DNA of 43,335 nt from Chryseobacterium sp. S0630 (GCF_024158915.1 NZ_JAMZGF010000047.1:1-43335); one strand, 5' to 3'. Counted from the first letter of the stretch, positions 35,222 to 43,335 are shown. The notes: generated by a model not told the origin, from the letters alone. A program made the numbers and translations.

Positions 35222-35255
35222 AAAAAAAGCAGCAGTTATAGAAACTGCTGCTTTT
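35222..35255 (-). terminator. Terminator after the subtilisin-like protease gene
   Basis: An AAAAGCAGCAGTT / AACTGCTGCTTTT stem (one bulge at the loop), followed on the minus strand by a T tract. It lies 24 bases past the protease stop codon and just upstream of the DUF6702-like start. Confidence 0.8.
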
Positions 35256-35278
35256 CATTGAATTTGATCGATGAAGAT

Positions 35279-38200
35279 TTATTGCTTAATTACTTTTTTT
35301 GTAATTTTTGTATTATCCTCGAGCATTATGGTGAACAGATACGTTCCTTTTATCAGTTCGGAAATATCAATTTTACCTGAATTAGTATTCACATTTACTG
35401 TTTTAATCAATTTTCCTGAAACATCATAAATGGTTACCGTTCCTTTAGAATGTCTTCCCAATACTACGTTAACAAAATCTTTGGCAGGATTCGGAGTGAT
35501 ATTCACTTCTGAATTCATCTTTACATCAGCTGTTCCTAGTGTTGTTCCTGTTTTAACAAAATACCCCCCAAAACCTGTTGTCTGGAAACTGACTTCCCAA
35601 TATTGGTAGGTGCCATTCCAGATAATATCTGCAACATCTGGTGTAATAACCGTGGCAGCTCCTCCAAAAGAAGCAACTGTACCCGTAGTGCTTGTTCCTG
35701 TATATTTTTCAATAAGAAGATTCGCTTTATTGGCTACATCGTTAGGTGAAGTAGGTAATTTCACTCCATTGGTCAGATTATAAGCATCGAAATCACTCTG
35801 CTTGAAATATAAAGTTACTTTTCCGGTAGCTGTAGTAGTATTTGCATCTGAATTGATTTCATATCTTCTTGCAACATAATTTGGCTGTGCATTATCTACC
35901 CATACCTTTGAGGTAACATTTCCTGTTACAGTACTGCCCATTTCTTTTTCTATTCTTGAGATAAGCTGGCACGCATTTGTAAAATAGTTATAACCATTTG
36001 TTACCGTATTCGCTTTTGTTTGGTTGGAAGTTGCTAAATTCTTTACTTCAGCAACGTTTTCATAGATTACCGCTCTCATTTTAAGATCAAATGTTCTGGA
36101 AGTCCATGTAGTACCATCAGTAGAAGTTTTAGATCTGCTATTCAGTACAGCATTCTCTGCTTTCATGGCAATTCTTCCCCCTAATCCATTAACAACAATA
36201 TAAAATTCTTTTCCGGTTACCATCTGTACATTCAAATCTGAAAGATTGATATAATTCCAGGTATATCTCTGAATATTATTAAGCCATGAAGTAATGGTTT
36301 TAGTAGCAATAATATCTCCGGGATTTCCGTTGGCATCCACCTTTCTGATCTGAATATCCACCGGGATATCTGAAGGAATTGAAGACCCTGATACAAAAGA
36401 GAACCCTCCCAGTTTCCCTGTTAATGTAGGCGTATATCTTACCGCAAGAGCCATATTATCAAAATAATAATTAAATTCTGTATTGGCTACAATGTATGGC
36501 TCATCGTAACTTACTGTTTCAAAATTGGATTTTACACATCCTATTTCATCAGTAACAGCTTTATAGATATCCAATTTACCATATCCCCATCTCATATTCG
36601 GAACGACACCAGTGGCACCATCCATTCTTGCATTAGCTGTAAGGCGGGCTTTCACCTGTGCTGCCGTCAATGAAGGATTAGCCTGCAGTAATAACCCTAC
36701 TGCTCCAGCTACTCCCGGTGAAGACATACTTGTTCCCTGGTTTTTCACGTAATAATTGGTGCCTGAAATAATATCTGTTGCTGCCGGAGCAGAATTGCTG
36801 GATCTTGATGAAATCACATTCTGGCCTGAACCTGCGATATCCGGCTTTTGAACCCCATCCACTCTTGGTCCCTGTGAACTGAATGAAGAGATAGATTCCT
36901 GTGGGGTTGTGGTAGAATAAGCTCCCGTACTATACCAGCTTGGTCTTCCCATATATGATGCTACTGTAATAGCATTAGAAGCATTCCCCGGGCTTCCTAC
37001 AATATATTCATTATCCCCGTTTTGCAACGTGGTTTGTACTCCCTGGCTATACAGCCAGCCATGGGTTGAGATTTGCTGTGTTCCGTTATTGGTAATTTCC
37101 AATGTATAATTTCCCTGAACATTGGTGGTTCCTGAAGTTCTGGTAATTACCAGCTGAACATACCTTTTATTATTATCATTGCTCCAATAGTTATACATTG
37201 TTGCTGTAAGCCCACCTCCCAAAATATTATGAGCTGTAGTTGTACTTATGTTCTGAGTATACTGCTGTCCATCGGGAGTAGTTAGCTTTGCCGTAACAGG
37301 AGTATTATCATTGGCATACATTATAAATGAAAATACTGTAGCTGCAGAAGTATTGCTTGCTACCGTAAAATTATAAGTCTGGGAAGCATTAGCGGCAATA
37401 TCAACTTTTCTGTGAAGATTATCTCCGTAATCATTACCTGCTGAAATAACAACTACTCTTCCCGCTGCTGAAGTGGTAAAATTATTAACTGCTACTTCAT
37501 GGCTTGAAGTTCCATCATGGGCACTGCTCTGACCTCCGATACTCATATTGACAACAATAGGTTTATTAAGTGCTGTCGCCACATTTTTGAAGTAGGTCAA
37601 AGCATTAATGGTATTTGTTGTAGGAAAAGATCCGTTTCCTCCTTTTACAAAAACAATATCCGCATCAGACGAGAATCCTTTATGTCTTTTATCCGTAAAA
37701 GCAGAGCCATTTCCAGCAGCAGTACCTGAAACATGGGTTCCATGACCATTGGTATCATTTTCACGAACAAAACCAGTGGGTGTGCCATCCAGTTCATCAT
37801 CAATCTGTGCTTTTGTATATTCCACCCCAGTAGAAAACCCTGTCGGGGTAACTTCTCCCGCTTGGGCAGTTAATGTCTGATCCCAAATAGAAACAATTCT
37901 GCTTTTGGTCTGATCATCAGCTTTTCTGAAATCCGGGTGTTTCCAGTCTATTCCAGTGTCATAAATTCCTACTAAAACTCCTGTTCCATTATAAGCTGTG
38001 TTATTGAAAACACCATCCTGCAAAAGACTTGCTCCGGACTGAGCACGGCTCACATCGTTATGAAGTTCATCAAACTGCGGTCCCATTACAGAAGTTACAT
38101 ACGGAAGCTGAGTCAGTCTTTCAATATCTTCAATAGAAGCTAAAGCTGTGGAAAAAGTGGGAAACTGGCTTTGTACAATAAATCCGTCTGCTTTTAGTTT

Positions 38201-38494
38201 TTCAGGCTCCTTCGTGTAAACAATACATGAATACATGGTTTGTGCTCCTTTTGAAGTCACTACCAGGTGCTGGTCAAGTTTCATATCAGGACGTTCCAGT
38301 TCTTTTACAGCTCTTCCCTTAGCAATACTTTCTTTATTTTTCAATAAAATATCAAACCGGGAATCCAGTTTCTGTACCTGTCCGTAAAAAGCGTAGGAGT
38401 ACAATCCCAAAAAGGCTGCTGTAGCATTTCTAAGAAGCTTCGCTCCTCCATGTGAAATGTTTACATTTGTAAAAAATAATTTTTTGATATCCAT
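35279..38494 (-). CDS. Secreted S8 (subtilisin-like) serine peptidase with T9SS sorting domain
   Basis: A 1071-residue exported protease. The N-terminal export signal is long, with a hydrophobic core at about 24-37 ending AFYGQ. The catalytic triad is Asp179 (GIYDTGID), His251 (NGHGTHVSG) and Ser589 (GTSMSSPGVAG). The oxyanion-loop Asn is in SAGND near 354. The interval between His and Ser contains an inserted beta-rich domain at about 360-480, as in other Bacteroidota S8 peptidases. After the protease come beta-sandwich regions, and the last 75 or so residues (NITPNPAKDFVNV ... KGTYLFTI ... KKVIKQ) form a type A T9SS C-terminal sorting domain, so the enzyme is expected to be secreted or held at the cell surface. 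Confidence 0.95.
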   Translation of the reverse strand: MDIKKLFFTNVNISHGGAKLLRNATAAFLGLYSYAFYGQVQKLDSRFDILLKNKESIAKGRAVKELERPDMKLDQHLVVTSKGAQTMYSCIVYTKEPEKLKADGFIVQSQFPTFSTALASIEDIERLTQLPYVTSVMGPQFDELHNDVSRAQSGASLLQDGVFNNTAYNGTGVLVGIYDTGIDWKHPDFRKADDQTKSRIVSIWDQTLTAQAGEVTPTGFSTGVEYTKAQIDDELDGTPTGFVRENDTNGHGTHVSGTAAGNGSAFTDKRHKGFSSDADIVFVKGGNGSFPTTNTINALTYFKNVATALNKPIVVNMSIGGQSSAHDGTSSHEVAVNNFTTSAAGRVVVISAGNDYGDNLHRKVDIAANASQTYNFTVASNTSAATVFSFIMYANDNTPVTAKLTTPDGQQYTQNISTTTAHNILGGGLTATMYNYWSNDNNKRYVQLVITRTSGTTNVQGNYTLEITNNGTQQISTHGWLYSQGVQTTLQNGDNEYIVGSPGNASNAITVASYMGRPSWYSTGAYSTTTPQESISSFSSQGPRVDGVQKPDIAGSGQNVISSRSSNSAPAATDIISGTNYYVKNQGTSMSSPGVAGAVGLLLQANPSLTAAQVKARLTANARMDGATGVVPNMRWGYGKLDIYKAVTDEIGCVKSNFETVSYDEPYIVANTEFNYYFDNMALAVRYTPTLTGKLGGFSFVSGSSIPSDIPVDIQIRKVDANGNPGDIIATKTITSWLNNIQRYTWNYINLSDLNVQMVTGKEFYIVVNGLGGRIAMKAENAVLNSRSKTSTDGTTWTSRTFDLKMRAVIYENVAEVKNLATSNQTKANTVTNGYNYFTNACQLISRIEKEMGSTVTGNVTSKVWVDNAQPNYVARRYEINSDANTTTATGKVTLYFKQSDFDAYNLTNGVKLPTSPNDVANKANLLIEKYTGTSTTGTVASFGGAATVITPDVADIIWNGTYQYWEVSFQTTGFGGYFVKTGTTLGTADVKMNSEVNITPNPAKDFVNVVLGRHSKGTVTIYDVSGKLIKTVNVNTNSGKIDISELIKGTYLFTIMLEDNTKITKKVIKQ

Positions 38495-38645
38495 ATTTCA
38501 TTTTTAAGCAATACAATTATACAATTTTTATTTAAAACATAAATAATATAAAATATTAATAAAGATTAAGCGTAAAAATTAAATCAAATAATAAAATTAA
38601 TAATATTTTAACAATATATTCAAAATATAAAATTTTTTAATCAAA

Positions 38646-39224
38646 ATGCAGGATTTTCTTTTTTATTTAAACCTTGGATGGGAACATATTATTTCTCTGG
38701 ATGCCCTGGATCATCAGCTTTTTGTTTTGGCTTTGATTGCTGTCTACTCTTACAGTGACTGGAAAAAAATACTGATTCTTGTTACTGCATTTACAATCGG
38801 ACATTCTATTACATTAGCTTTAAGCATTCTGGATGTTTTCAGAGTTCCTTCTGACTGGGTGGAGTTTTTAATTCCTTTAACCATTGTTCTTACTTCACTG
38901 GATAATATTATCATGAAAAATCAGAAACAGACTTTGATGCGGGCCAACTATTATCTTGCATTGATCTTCGGTTTGGTTCATGGAATGGGATTCGCCAACA
39001 CAGCAAGAGTAATGATTGCTAAAAGCCAAAGTATTGCTTTACCTCTCCTTGGGTTTAATATTGGTTTGGAACTTGGTCAGATTGTCATTGTTGCAGCAAT
39101 TTTAATCATCCTGTTTCTTTCACTCAATCTTTTCAAAGTGAATAAAAAAGACTGGATACTCTTTGTTTCTTCCGGAGTATTTGCTTTATCCTTAAAAATG
39201 ACTTTGGAAAGAATTCCTTTTTAA
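38646..39224 (+). CDS. HupE/UreJ-like membrane protein
   Basis: A 192-residue protein with about six membrane segments. The GWEHIISLDALDHQLFVLALIAV start, FTIGHSITLALS and GLVHGMGFA carry the His and Asp residues typical of the HupE/UreJ family, proposed nickel or metal permeases. No urease or hydrogenase genes are nearby, so the transported species is uncertain. It is divergent from the protease gene, and its stop lies 67 bases before the M1 peptidase gene. Confidence 0.82.
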   Translation: MQDFLFYLNLGWEHIISLDALDHQLFVLALIAVYSYSDWKKILILVTAFTIGHSITLALSILDVFRVPSDWVEFLIPLTIVLTSLDNIIMKNQKQTLMRANYYLALIFGLVHGMGFANTARVMIAKSQSIALPLLGFNIGLELGQIVIVAAILIILFLSLNLFKVNKKDWILFVSSGVFALSLKMTLERIPF

Positions 39225-39260
39225 AAGTTAAATATTCTCATCAATTCAACAGGTAATTAC

Positions 39261-39268
39261 TATCTTTG
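39261..39268 (+). promoter_or_regulatory. Putative -7 element of the M1 peptidase gene
   Basis: TATCTTTG matches TAnnTTTG, 23 bases before the ATG. No convincing -33 TTG is seen at the expected distance. Confidence 0.45.
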
Positions 39269-39291
39269 ATCATTAAAAAATCATTTCGGTT

Positions 39292-41679
39292 ATGAAACTA
39301 AAAGTTGTTATACTTTCACTTTCTGTATTTGCATATACAGGTTTCACCGCACAAAATATTCAGAATAACCCGGGCAGCAATCATGGTAACAAGTTTGAGC
39401 AGCTAGGAACTATTCTACCAACACCCAACATCTACAGAACGGCTTCAGGAGCTCCCGGTCACGGATACTGGCAGAACAGAGCCGATTATAACATCACCGC
39501 TTATCTGGATGAAGATAAAAGAAATCTGAAAGGTTCAGAAACGGTGACTTACTACAATAATTCGCCCGATGAGCTGGACTATATCTGGCTGCAGCTTGAT
39601 GAAAACGAACACTCAAGCATCAGAAATGCAGGATATGACACTTCATCTGTACTTCGTTCTTCAACAACCGATCAACAGCTTAAAGCTACAGAGCTTCCTG
39701 TAAAAGATAACGGTTATGGCGTAAGTCTGGAAAAAGTAACAGATGCTTCAGGTAATCCATTGAAGTATACAGTCAACAAAACGATGATGCGTATTGATCT
39801 TCCCAAAGTTTTAAAAAAGGGTGAGAAATTCGTTTTCAAAGTAGACTGGAACTATAATATCTCCGACAGAATTAAAATGGGAGGCCGTGGAGGTTTTGAA
39901 AACTTCCCTGAAGATGGCAATGATCTGTATACAATGGCGCAATGGTACCCAAGAATGTGCGTCTATAGTGACTTCCAGGGTTGGCAGAATCATCAGTTTA
40001 CCGGAAGAGGTGAATTTGCTTTGGTTTTCGGAGACTTTAAGGTTTCCATGAATGTACCTGCCGATCATATTGTTGGCGGAACAGGAGAATGTAAAAATTA
40101 CGATCAGGTATTGACATCTGATCAGTTATCAAGATACAGAAAAGCAGAAAATGCAGCTGAGCCTATCGAAATTGTAACGTTGGACGAAGCTAAAAAAGCC
40201 GAGAAAAATCATTCAAAACAAAGAAAAACATGGGTTTTCGAAGCGAAAGATGTCCGTGATTTTGCATGGACTTCTTCCAGAAAGTTTGTCTGGGACGGAA
40301 TGCGTGTAACGATTCCTGAAAACAACAATAAAGTAATGGCTATGAGTTTCTATCCAAAAGAGTCTTACGGTCTTTACAGAAAGTTTTCTACAAAAGCGGT
40401 AGCCCATACCATCAAAACCTATTCGGAATTTACCATTCCTTATCCATATCCTGTGGCACAGTCTGTAGAAGCAGCAAACGGAATGGAATATCCGATGATT
40501 TGTTTCAATTTCGGAAGAACCGAGAAAGACGGAACCTATTCTGAAGGGACAAAAAATGGAATGATCGGAGTAATCATCCACGAGGTTGGCCACAACTTCT
40601 TCCCTATGATCATCAATTCTGATGAAAGACAATGGGCATGGATGGATGAAGGGTTGAATACCTTTACAGAATATCTTACAGAAGAAAAATGGGATAATAA
40701 ATTCCCATCCAAAAGAGGACCGGCATGGACAATCGTAGATTATATGAAACTCCCGAAAGATCAGCTGGAACCTATCATGAGTAACTCTGAAAATATTGTT
40801 CAGTATGGTCCGAACGCTTATTCAAAACCTGCTACAGGACTGAATATTCTTCGTGAAACAATCATGGGAAGAGAGCTTTTCGACAAAGCATTTAAAACAT
40901 ATGCCAAAAGATGGGCATTCAAGCATCCTGAACCTGCAGATTTATTCCGTACAATGGAAGATGCCAGCGGTGAAGACCTTGACTGGTTCTGGAGAGGCTG
41001 GTTCTACGGTACAGATCCTGTAGATATTGCTATTGATAAAGTAACGGTTGCTGTTCCTAATCTTGAGAGTGATCCAAGAGCTGCTGCTGAAGTAAAATAT
41101 CAGGTTGAAAAACCGTTGGTAAATAGCTTTGAAGACCTTTCAAAAATCAGAAACAGAGAAGATAAGAATATCAAGTTCTATGTAGATGGTGATAAAGATC
41201 TTCAGGATTTCTATTACAGATATGACAGAGGCCAGGAAAAGATTGATAATAATAAGCAATACACCATCAAAACAGAAGCAGGTCTTCCTTTAGATGCCAA
41301 GGACAAAGAGAAATTCAAAAATATAACAGGATATCAGATAGATTTTGTGAACAAAGGCGGTCTGGTAATGCCAATCATTCTTGAGTTCACTTTTGAAGAC
41401 GGATCAAAAGTATATGACAAATCTGCAGCACAGATCTGGAGACTGAACGAACAAAAAGTTTCCAAGACCTATTATTTTGATAAGAAAGTAAAATCTATTC
41501 AGCTGGATCCAATGAGAGAAACTGCTGATATTGATACAAGCAATAATTTCTGGAGTAATGCAGGAGCAGGAAGTGAAACTTCAAAATTCCAACTTTTCAA
41601 ACAAAAACAAGGAGGAGGTTCTGTAAGAGGAGGCTCAACCGGAAAAGTCAACCCAATGCAAGCCGCAGGAAAGAGTTAA
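39292..41679 (+). CDS. Secreted M1 family metallopeptidase
   Basis: A 795-residue zinc aminopeptidase-type protein with a signal peptide ending FTAQ. An N-terminal beta domain (about 60-330) precedes the catalytic domain. The zinc site is HEVGH at 430-434 with the third ligand Glu453 in WMDEG, the HExxH-x18-E spacing of M1. The exopeptidase motif usually written GAMEN reads ANGMEYP here. The C-terminal end is Gly/Ser/Lys-rich (GGGSVRGGSTGKVNPM), probably disordered, and is not a recognisable T9SS tail, so the periplasm is the likeliest location. The next gene starts 55 bases later on the same strand and may be cotranscribed. Confidence 0.93.
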   Translation: MKLKVVILSLSVFAYTGFTAQNIQNNPGSNHGNKFEQLGTILPTPNIYRTASGAPGHGYWQNRADYNITAYLDEDKRNLKGSETVTYYNNSPDELDYIWLQLDENEHSSIRNAGYDTSSVLRSSTTDQQLKATELPVKDNGYGVSLEKVTDASGNPLKYTVNKTMMRIDLPKVLKKGEKFVFKVDWNYNISDRIKMGGRGGFENFPEDGNDLYTMAQWYPRMCVYSDFQGWQNHQFTGRGEFALVFGDFKVSMNVPADHIVGGTGECKNYDQVLTSDQLSRYRKAENAAEPIEIVTLDEAKKAEKNHSKQRKTWVFEAKDVRDFAWTSSRKFVWDGMRVTIPENNNKVMAMSFYPKESYGLYRKFSTKAVAHTIKTYSEFTIPYPYPVAQSVEAANGMEYPMICFNFGRTEKDGTYSEGTKNGMIGVIIHEVGHNFFPMIINSDERQWAWMDEGLNTFTEYLTEEKWDNKFPSKRGPAWTIVDYMKLPKDQLEPIMSNSENIVQYGPNAYSKPATGLNILRETIMGRELFDKAFKTYAKRWAFKHPEPADLFRTMEDASGEDLDWFWRGWFYGTDPVDIAIDKVTVAVPNLESDPRAAAEVKYQVEKPLVNSFEDLSKIRNREDKNIKFYVDGDKDLQDFYYRYDRGQEKIDNNKQYTIKTEAGLPLDAKDKEKFKNITGYQIDFVNKGGLVMPIILEFTFEDGSKVYDKSAAQIWRLNEQKVSKTYYFDKKVKSIQLDPMRETADIDTSNNFWSNAGAGSETSKFQLFKQKQGGGSVRGGSTGKVNPMQAAGKS

Positions 41680-41734
41680 AAATCAAAAGGTTGTAACTTT
41701 TACAAATACAGCACTACTTATTATTAAAAAGATC

Positions 41735-42457
41735 ATGAGAACTATTCTTTTCCTTTTAATACTAAGTAGTGCTAATTTTTTTTCCCAGAAGCTACTTACT
41801 CCTGAAAATTCCGGGATCAACTCAAAACTTATCCAGGATGAAACTTCTGAAGCTGTATGGTTTGCTGAAAATGCGGGAACAAAGATAGAAATAGGAAGCA
41901 TTATTACTGAAGTCAAAAAACTGAATAAAGCAGATCTTTTGATCAGAACAACGGTAAAAATGAAACAGGCTCCGGATGCTAAATGGACGGATTCTACTCT
42001 TGTCAAAACAGCCAATTTCACCCCAGTCTACCACTCTTCTTACAATTCAATGAGAGACTTGGTTCTCAAGTCTGAAAAAAATAAGGTCACCGGATATTAT
42101 CTTGATAAGAAATCTCAGAAAAAAGATATGGTTGAAATTCCTGCAGATCATTATTTTGACAGCAGCAGCTATGCCCAGCTGATCAGATATCTTCCGTTGA
42201 AAGAAAATTACACTGCTGAGATTTCTATTTTCGATTACAATCCAAAATCTGAAAAAAAAGGGATAATGAAAGCTTACATTCTGGATACTCAAAAGACAGA
42301 ATATAAAGGAAAACCGGTTTGGACAGTAAAAACCAATGATGACATCAGCAACAAAGCAACCACAGTAACCTATTATATTGATTCAGTAACAAGGAAAATT
42401 GTAAAGCAGGATATAGAAATGGCAGGAAGAAAAATGTATTTAGAAACAGCTCCATAA
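41735..42457 (+). CDS. Secreted protein of unknown function
   Basis: Not recognised. The 240 residues begin with a signal peptide (MRTILFLLILSSANFFSQ). The mature region is charged and beta-rich, with KADLLIRTTVKMKQ, a central VTGYYLDKKSQKK segment and repeated aromatic/Lys strands near the end (TVTYYIDSVTRKIVKQDIEM). Its ending resembles DUF3108-type lipoprotein-localisation-like proteins in pattern only. It follows the M1 peptidase gene closely and so may share its transcript. The open frames on the opposite strand lack a signal or any domain and are taken as shadows. Confidence 0.75.
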   Translation: MRTILFLLILSSANFFSQKLLTPENSGINSKLIQDETSEAVWFAENAGTKIEIGSIITEVKKLNKADLLIRTTVKMKQAPDAKWTDSTLVKTANFTPVYHSSYNSMRDLVLKSEKNKVTGYYLDKKSQKKDMVEIPADHYFDSSSYAQLIRYLPLKENYTAEISIFDYNPKSEKKGIMKAYILDTQKTEYKGKPVWTVKTNDDISNKATTVTYYIDSVTRKIVKQDIEMAGRKMYLETAP

Positions 42458-42528
42458 ATTACTTAAATCCAGATACCAATATCTCATTTTCGTCTACAAA
42501 AAACATAACAACCTGACTTAAAAAGTTT

Positions 42529-42536
42529 TATATTTG
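42529..42536 (+). promoter_or_regulatory. Putative -7 element of small peptide gene 1
   Basis: TATATTTG matches TAnnTTTG, 78 bases before the ATG at 42615. The second peptide gene has TATCTTTG at the equivalent distance. This implies leaders of roughly 70 bases. No -33 element is clear. Confidence 0.45.
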
Positions 42537-42564
42537 AATCACCATAAACACCAAATGTCAAAAA

Positions 42565-42588
42565 CCTGATTGACTTTAAATGTTCAGG
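42565..42588 (+). promoter_or_regulatory. Conserved leader hairpin, peptide gene 1
   Basis: Arms CCTGA and TCAGG enclose a 14-base loop, TTGACTTTAAATGT. The same arms and nearly the same loop occur at 42935-42960 before the second peptide gene, while nearby bases differ. It may be a regulatory RNA element. Confidence 0.45.
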
Positions 42589-42614
42589 ACGTACCCATCA
42601 AAATATTTTTAACT

Positions 42615-42752
42615 ATGAAAAATGCAAAACTACTAAGCAGAGATGCTCAGAAAACTATTCATGGCGGGCTTGCTGCCAGACTTGTATGCTGCGAACGCGA
42701 CGACAACGGAAAATGTACTTTATGGATCGGGCCGGGGCAAAACTGTCCTTAG
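42615..42752 (+). CDS. Double-glycine-leader Cys-rich small peptide 1 (bacteriocin-like)
   Basis: A 45-residue peptide from the ATG at 42615. The leader MKNAKLLSRDAQKTIHGG ends in Gly-Gly, the cleavage site recognised by C39-type peptidase-transporters. The predicted 27-residue mature part has four Cys in the pattern CC-x7-C-x9-C and ends WIGPGQNCP. Proteins of this type in Chryseobacterium are often named bacteriocin-like, but activity is unproven. An upstream TTG start at 42570 was rejected because it lies in the leader hairpin and the frame is not kept in the second copy. No transporter, maturation or immunity gene is seen in the window. Confidence 0.75.
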   Translation: MKNAKLLSRDAQKTIHGGLAARLVCCERDDNGKCTLWIGPGQNCP

Positions 42753-42778
42753 TTCTGTCATCTGATAACAATTTTGAT

Positions 42779-42800
42779 AAAGCCGGAAATTTCCGGCTTT
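42779..42800 (+). terminator. Terminator of small peptide gene 1
   Basis: A perfect palindrome, AAAGCCGGAAA against TTTCCGGCTTT, followed by AATTGTTTTT. It lies 26 bases after the stop codon and separates the two peptide genes, so each is probably its own transcript. Confidence 0.75.
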
Positions 42801-42897
42801 AATTGTTTTTCCACTACACATATTCTTTATAATCTGATAATCAAAATTTTATTGTAAAAATTCTCCACAAAATATATCACACAATAAAGAAAAATAA

Positions 42898-42905
42898 TAT
42901 CTTTG
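42898..42905 (+). promoter_or_regulatory. Putative -7 element of small peptide gene 2
   Basis: TATCTTTG matches TAnnTTTG, 80 bases before the ATG at 42986, the same placement as in copy 1. Confidence 0.45.
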
Positions 42906-42934
42906 ATTCACTTCTTTTACACCAAATGTCAAAA

Positions 42935-42960
42935 TCCTGATTGACTTTAAATGCTCAGGA
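42935..42960 (+). promoter_or_regulatory. Conserved leader hairpin, peptide gene 2
   Basis: Arms TCCTGA and TCAGGA with a 14-base loop, TTGACTTTAAATGC. It is one base pair longer than in copy 1, with only one loop difference. Confidence 0.45.
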
Positions 42961-42985
42961 ACGTACAAACAAAATATTATTAACT

Positions 42986-43120
42986 ATGAAAAACGCTAAA
43001 TTATTAAGCAGAGATGCTCAGAAATCTATCAATGGCGGAGCAGCAGGACGCTTTTGCTGTGAGTACAATTACAAAGGACAATGCATCCTTTGGATCGGAC
43101 CGGGACAATATTGCCCATAG
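42986..43120 (+). CDS. Double-glycine-leader Cys-rich small peptide 2 (bacteriocin-like)
   Basis: A 44-residue paralogue of the preceding peptide. The leader MKNAKLLSRDAQKSINGG is nearly identical, and the 26-residue mature part keeps CC-x7-C-x9-C and the WIGPGQxCP end while the middle has changed (EYNYKGQ against ERDDNGK). Conservation of leader, Cys and C-terminus with a variable centre suggests both copies are real, selected genes. They arose by a tandem duplication of about 370 bases that included the leader hairpin. Function is unknown: antimicrobial peptide, toxin or signal are all possible. Confidence 0.75.
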   Translation: MKNAKLLSRDAQKSINGGAAGRFCCEYNYKGQCILWIGPGQYCP

Positions 43121-43141
43121 TTCAATCCTTAGATAACAATT

Positions 43142-43276
43142 AAAAAAGAGGCTGTCCCAAAGGTTAAATAATTTGACTTTTGTTATTCTGACGAAGGAAG
43201 AATCTTACTTATAACCATATAAGATTCTTCACTCCATTTTATTTCGTTCAGAATGACACTTTGGAACAACCTCTTT
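43142..43276. repeat. Long imperfect inverted repeat, possible bidirectional terminator
   Basis: Outer arms AAAAAGAGG-TGT-CCAAAG and CTTTGGAACA-CCTCTTTTT pair. Inner arms ATTCTGACGAA / TTCGTTCAGAAT and AAGAATCTTA / TAAGATTCTT also pair, giving a hairpin of about 135 bases. It has no reading frame. Elements like this are scattered between genes in Flavobacteriia as I recall them; here it sits between the peptide gene and a convergent gene and would end both transcripts. Confidence 0.7.
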
Positions 43277-43335
43277 TTAACTTAAATGTTCTTTTACATT
43301 CTTTTTATAGGTTCTCCCCAAAGGAAGCTCATCGC
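43277..43335 (-). CDS. C-terminal end of a probable LytTR-type response regulator (partial)
   Basis: The minus strand at the window edge reads DELPLGRTYKKNVKEHLS and a stop codon. LytTR DNA-binding domains commonly end in a segment like LPLGRTYKK(D/N)V, so this is probably the last 18 residues of such a regulator, with the rest outside the window. The evidence is short and the call is tentative. Confidence 0.45.
   Translation of the reverse strand, partial: DELPLGRTYKKNVKEHLS

Noticed and set aside
40213..40632. Open frame of 139 codons opposite the M1 peptidase
   Set aside because: It is antisense to the zinc-site region of the M1 gene, rich in Arg, His, Phe and Tyr as expected for a shadow frame.
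41683..42021. Hydrophobic open frame of 112 codons on the minus strand opposite the secreted unknown protein
   Set aside because: It looks membrane-like, but the plus-strand frame has a proper signal peptide and longer extent; opposite-strand frames of Lys/Glu-rich genes often look hydrophobic.

Overview
The window looks like chromosomal DNA from a Bacteroidota of the Flavobacteriia/Weeksellaceae, most like Chryseobacterium. The evidence is AT-rich spacers, A-rich leaders instead of strong Shine-Dalgarno sites, TAnnTTTG-type -7 promoter elements, SusC/SusD outer-membrane pairs, a T9SS C-terminal sorting domain, signal peptides ending in AFAQ or FGQ, and small GG-leader peptides of a kind I associate with Chryseobacterium. 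The genus is inferred from these traits; no search was run.

Layout. (1) 1-17440, all minus strand: argS, then three SusC/SusD transport units. Units 1 and 2 are tandem paralogous cassettes (SusC, SusD, lipocalin-like lipoprotein); unit 3 is SusC-SusD only. Each susC has a TTTG-N19/20-CAAATTTG element upstream, and each unit ends in a CCGCC/GGCGG hairpin. No glycoside hydrolase, sulfatase, peptidase or regulator is beside them, so the substrate is unknown. (2) 17900-22280, housekeeping: rnhB (+), yidC (-), pyrG (-). (3) 22340-28950, plus strand: six membrane-lipid genes. Four match the domain content of the poorly characterised E. coli ynbABCD operon: a CDP-alcohol phosphatidyltransferase, a CdsA-type cytidylyltransferase, a PAP2 + dual-specificity phosphatase fusion, and an alpha/beta-hydrolase + methyltransferase fusion. 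A patatin-like protein and a short-chain dehydrogenase are added. Two of these proteins have changed active-site residues. This is the most interesting part of the window. (4) 29240-32270: yceI (-), radA (+), a three-unit tandem repeat and an AcpH-like gene (+). (5) 32400-38500, minus: a secreted modular protein broken by a TAG codon at its signal-peptide junction, a DUF6702-like protein, and a large subtilisin with a T9SS tail. (6) 38640-42460, plus: a HupE/UreJ-like membrane protein, a secreted M1 metallopeptidase and a secreted unknown protein. (7) 42500-43335: a tandem pair of Cys-rich double-glycine-leader peptides with duplicated leaders, a long inverted repeat, and the probable C-terminal end of a LytTR-type regulator on the minus strand.

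How the genes may work together. The lipid operon could make CDP-diacylglycerol, transfer the phosphatidyl group to an alcohol, dephosphorylate or transfer a head group, and then edit the lipid by hydrolysis, reduction and methylation. The enzyme families support this outline, but the product cannot be read from sequence. The SusCD units probably import different but related ligands, with a surface lipoprotein helping in two of them. No tRNA, rRNA, CRISPR array, transposase or integrase was seen.
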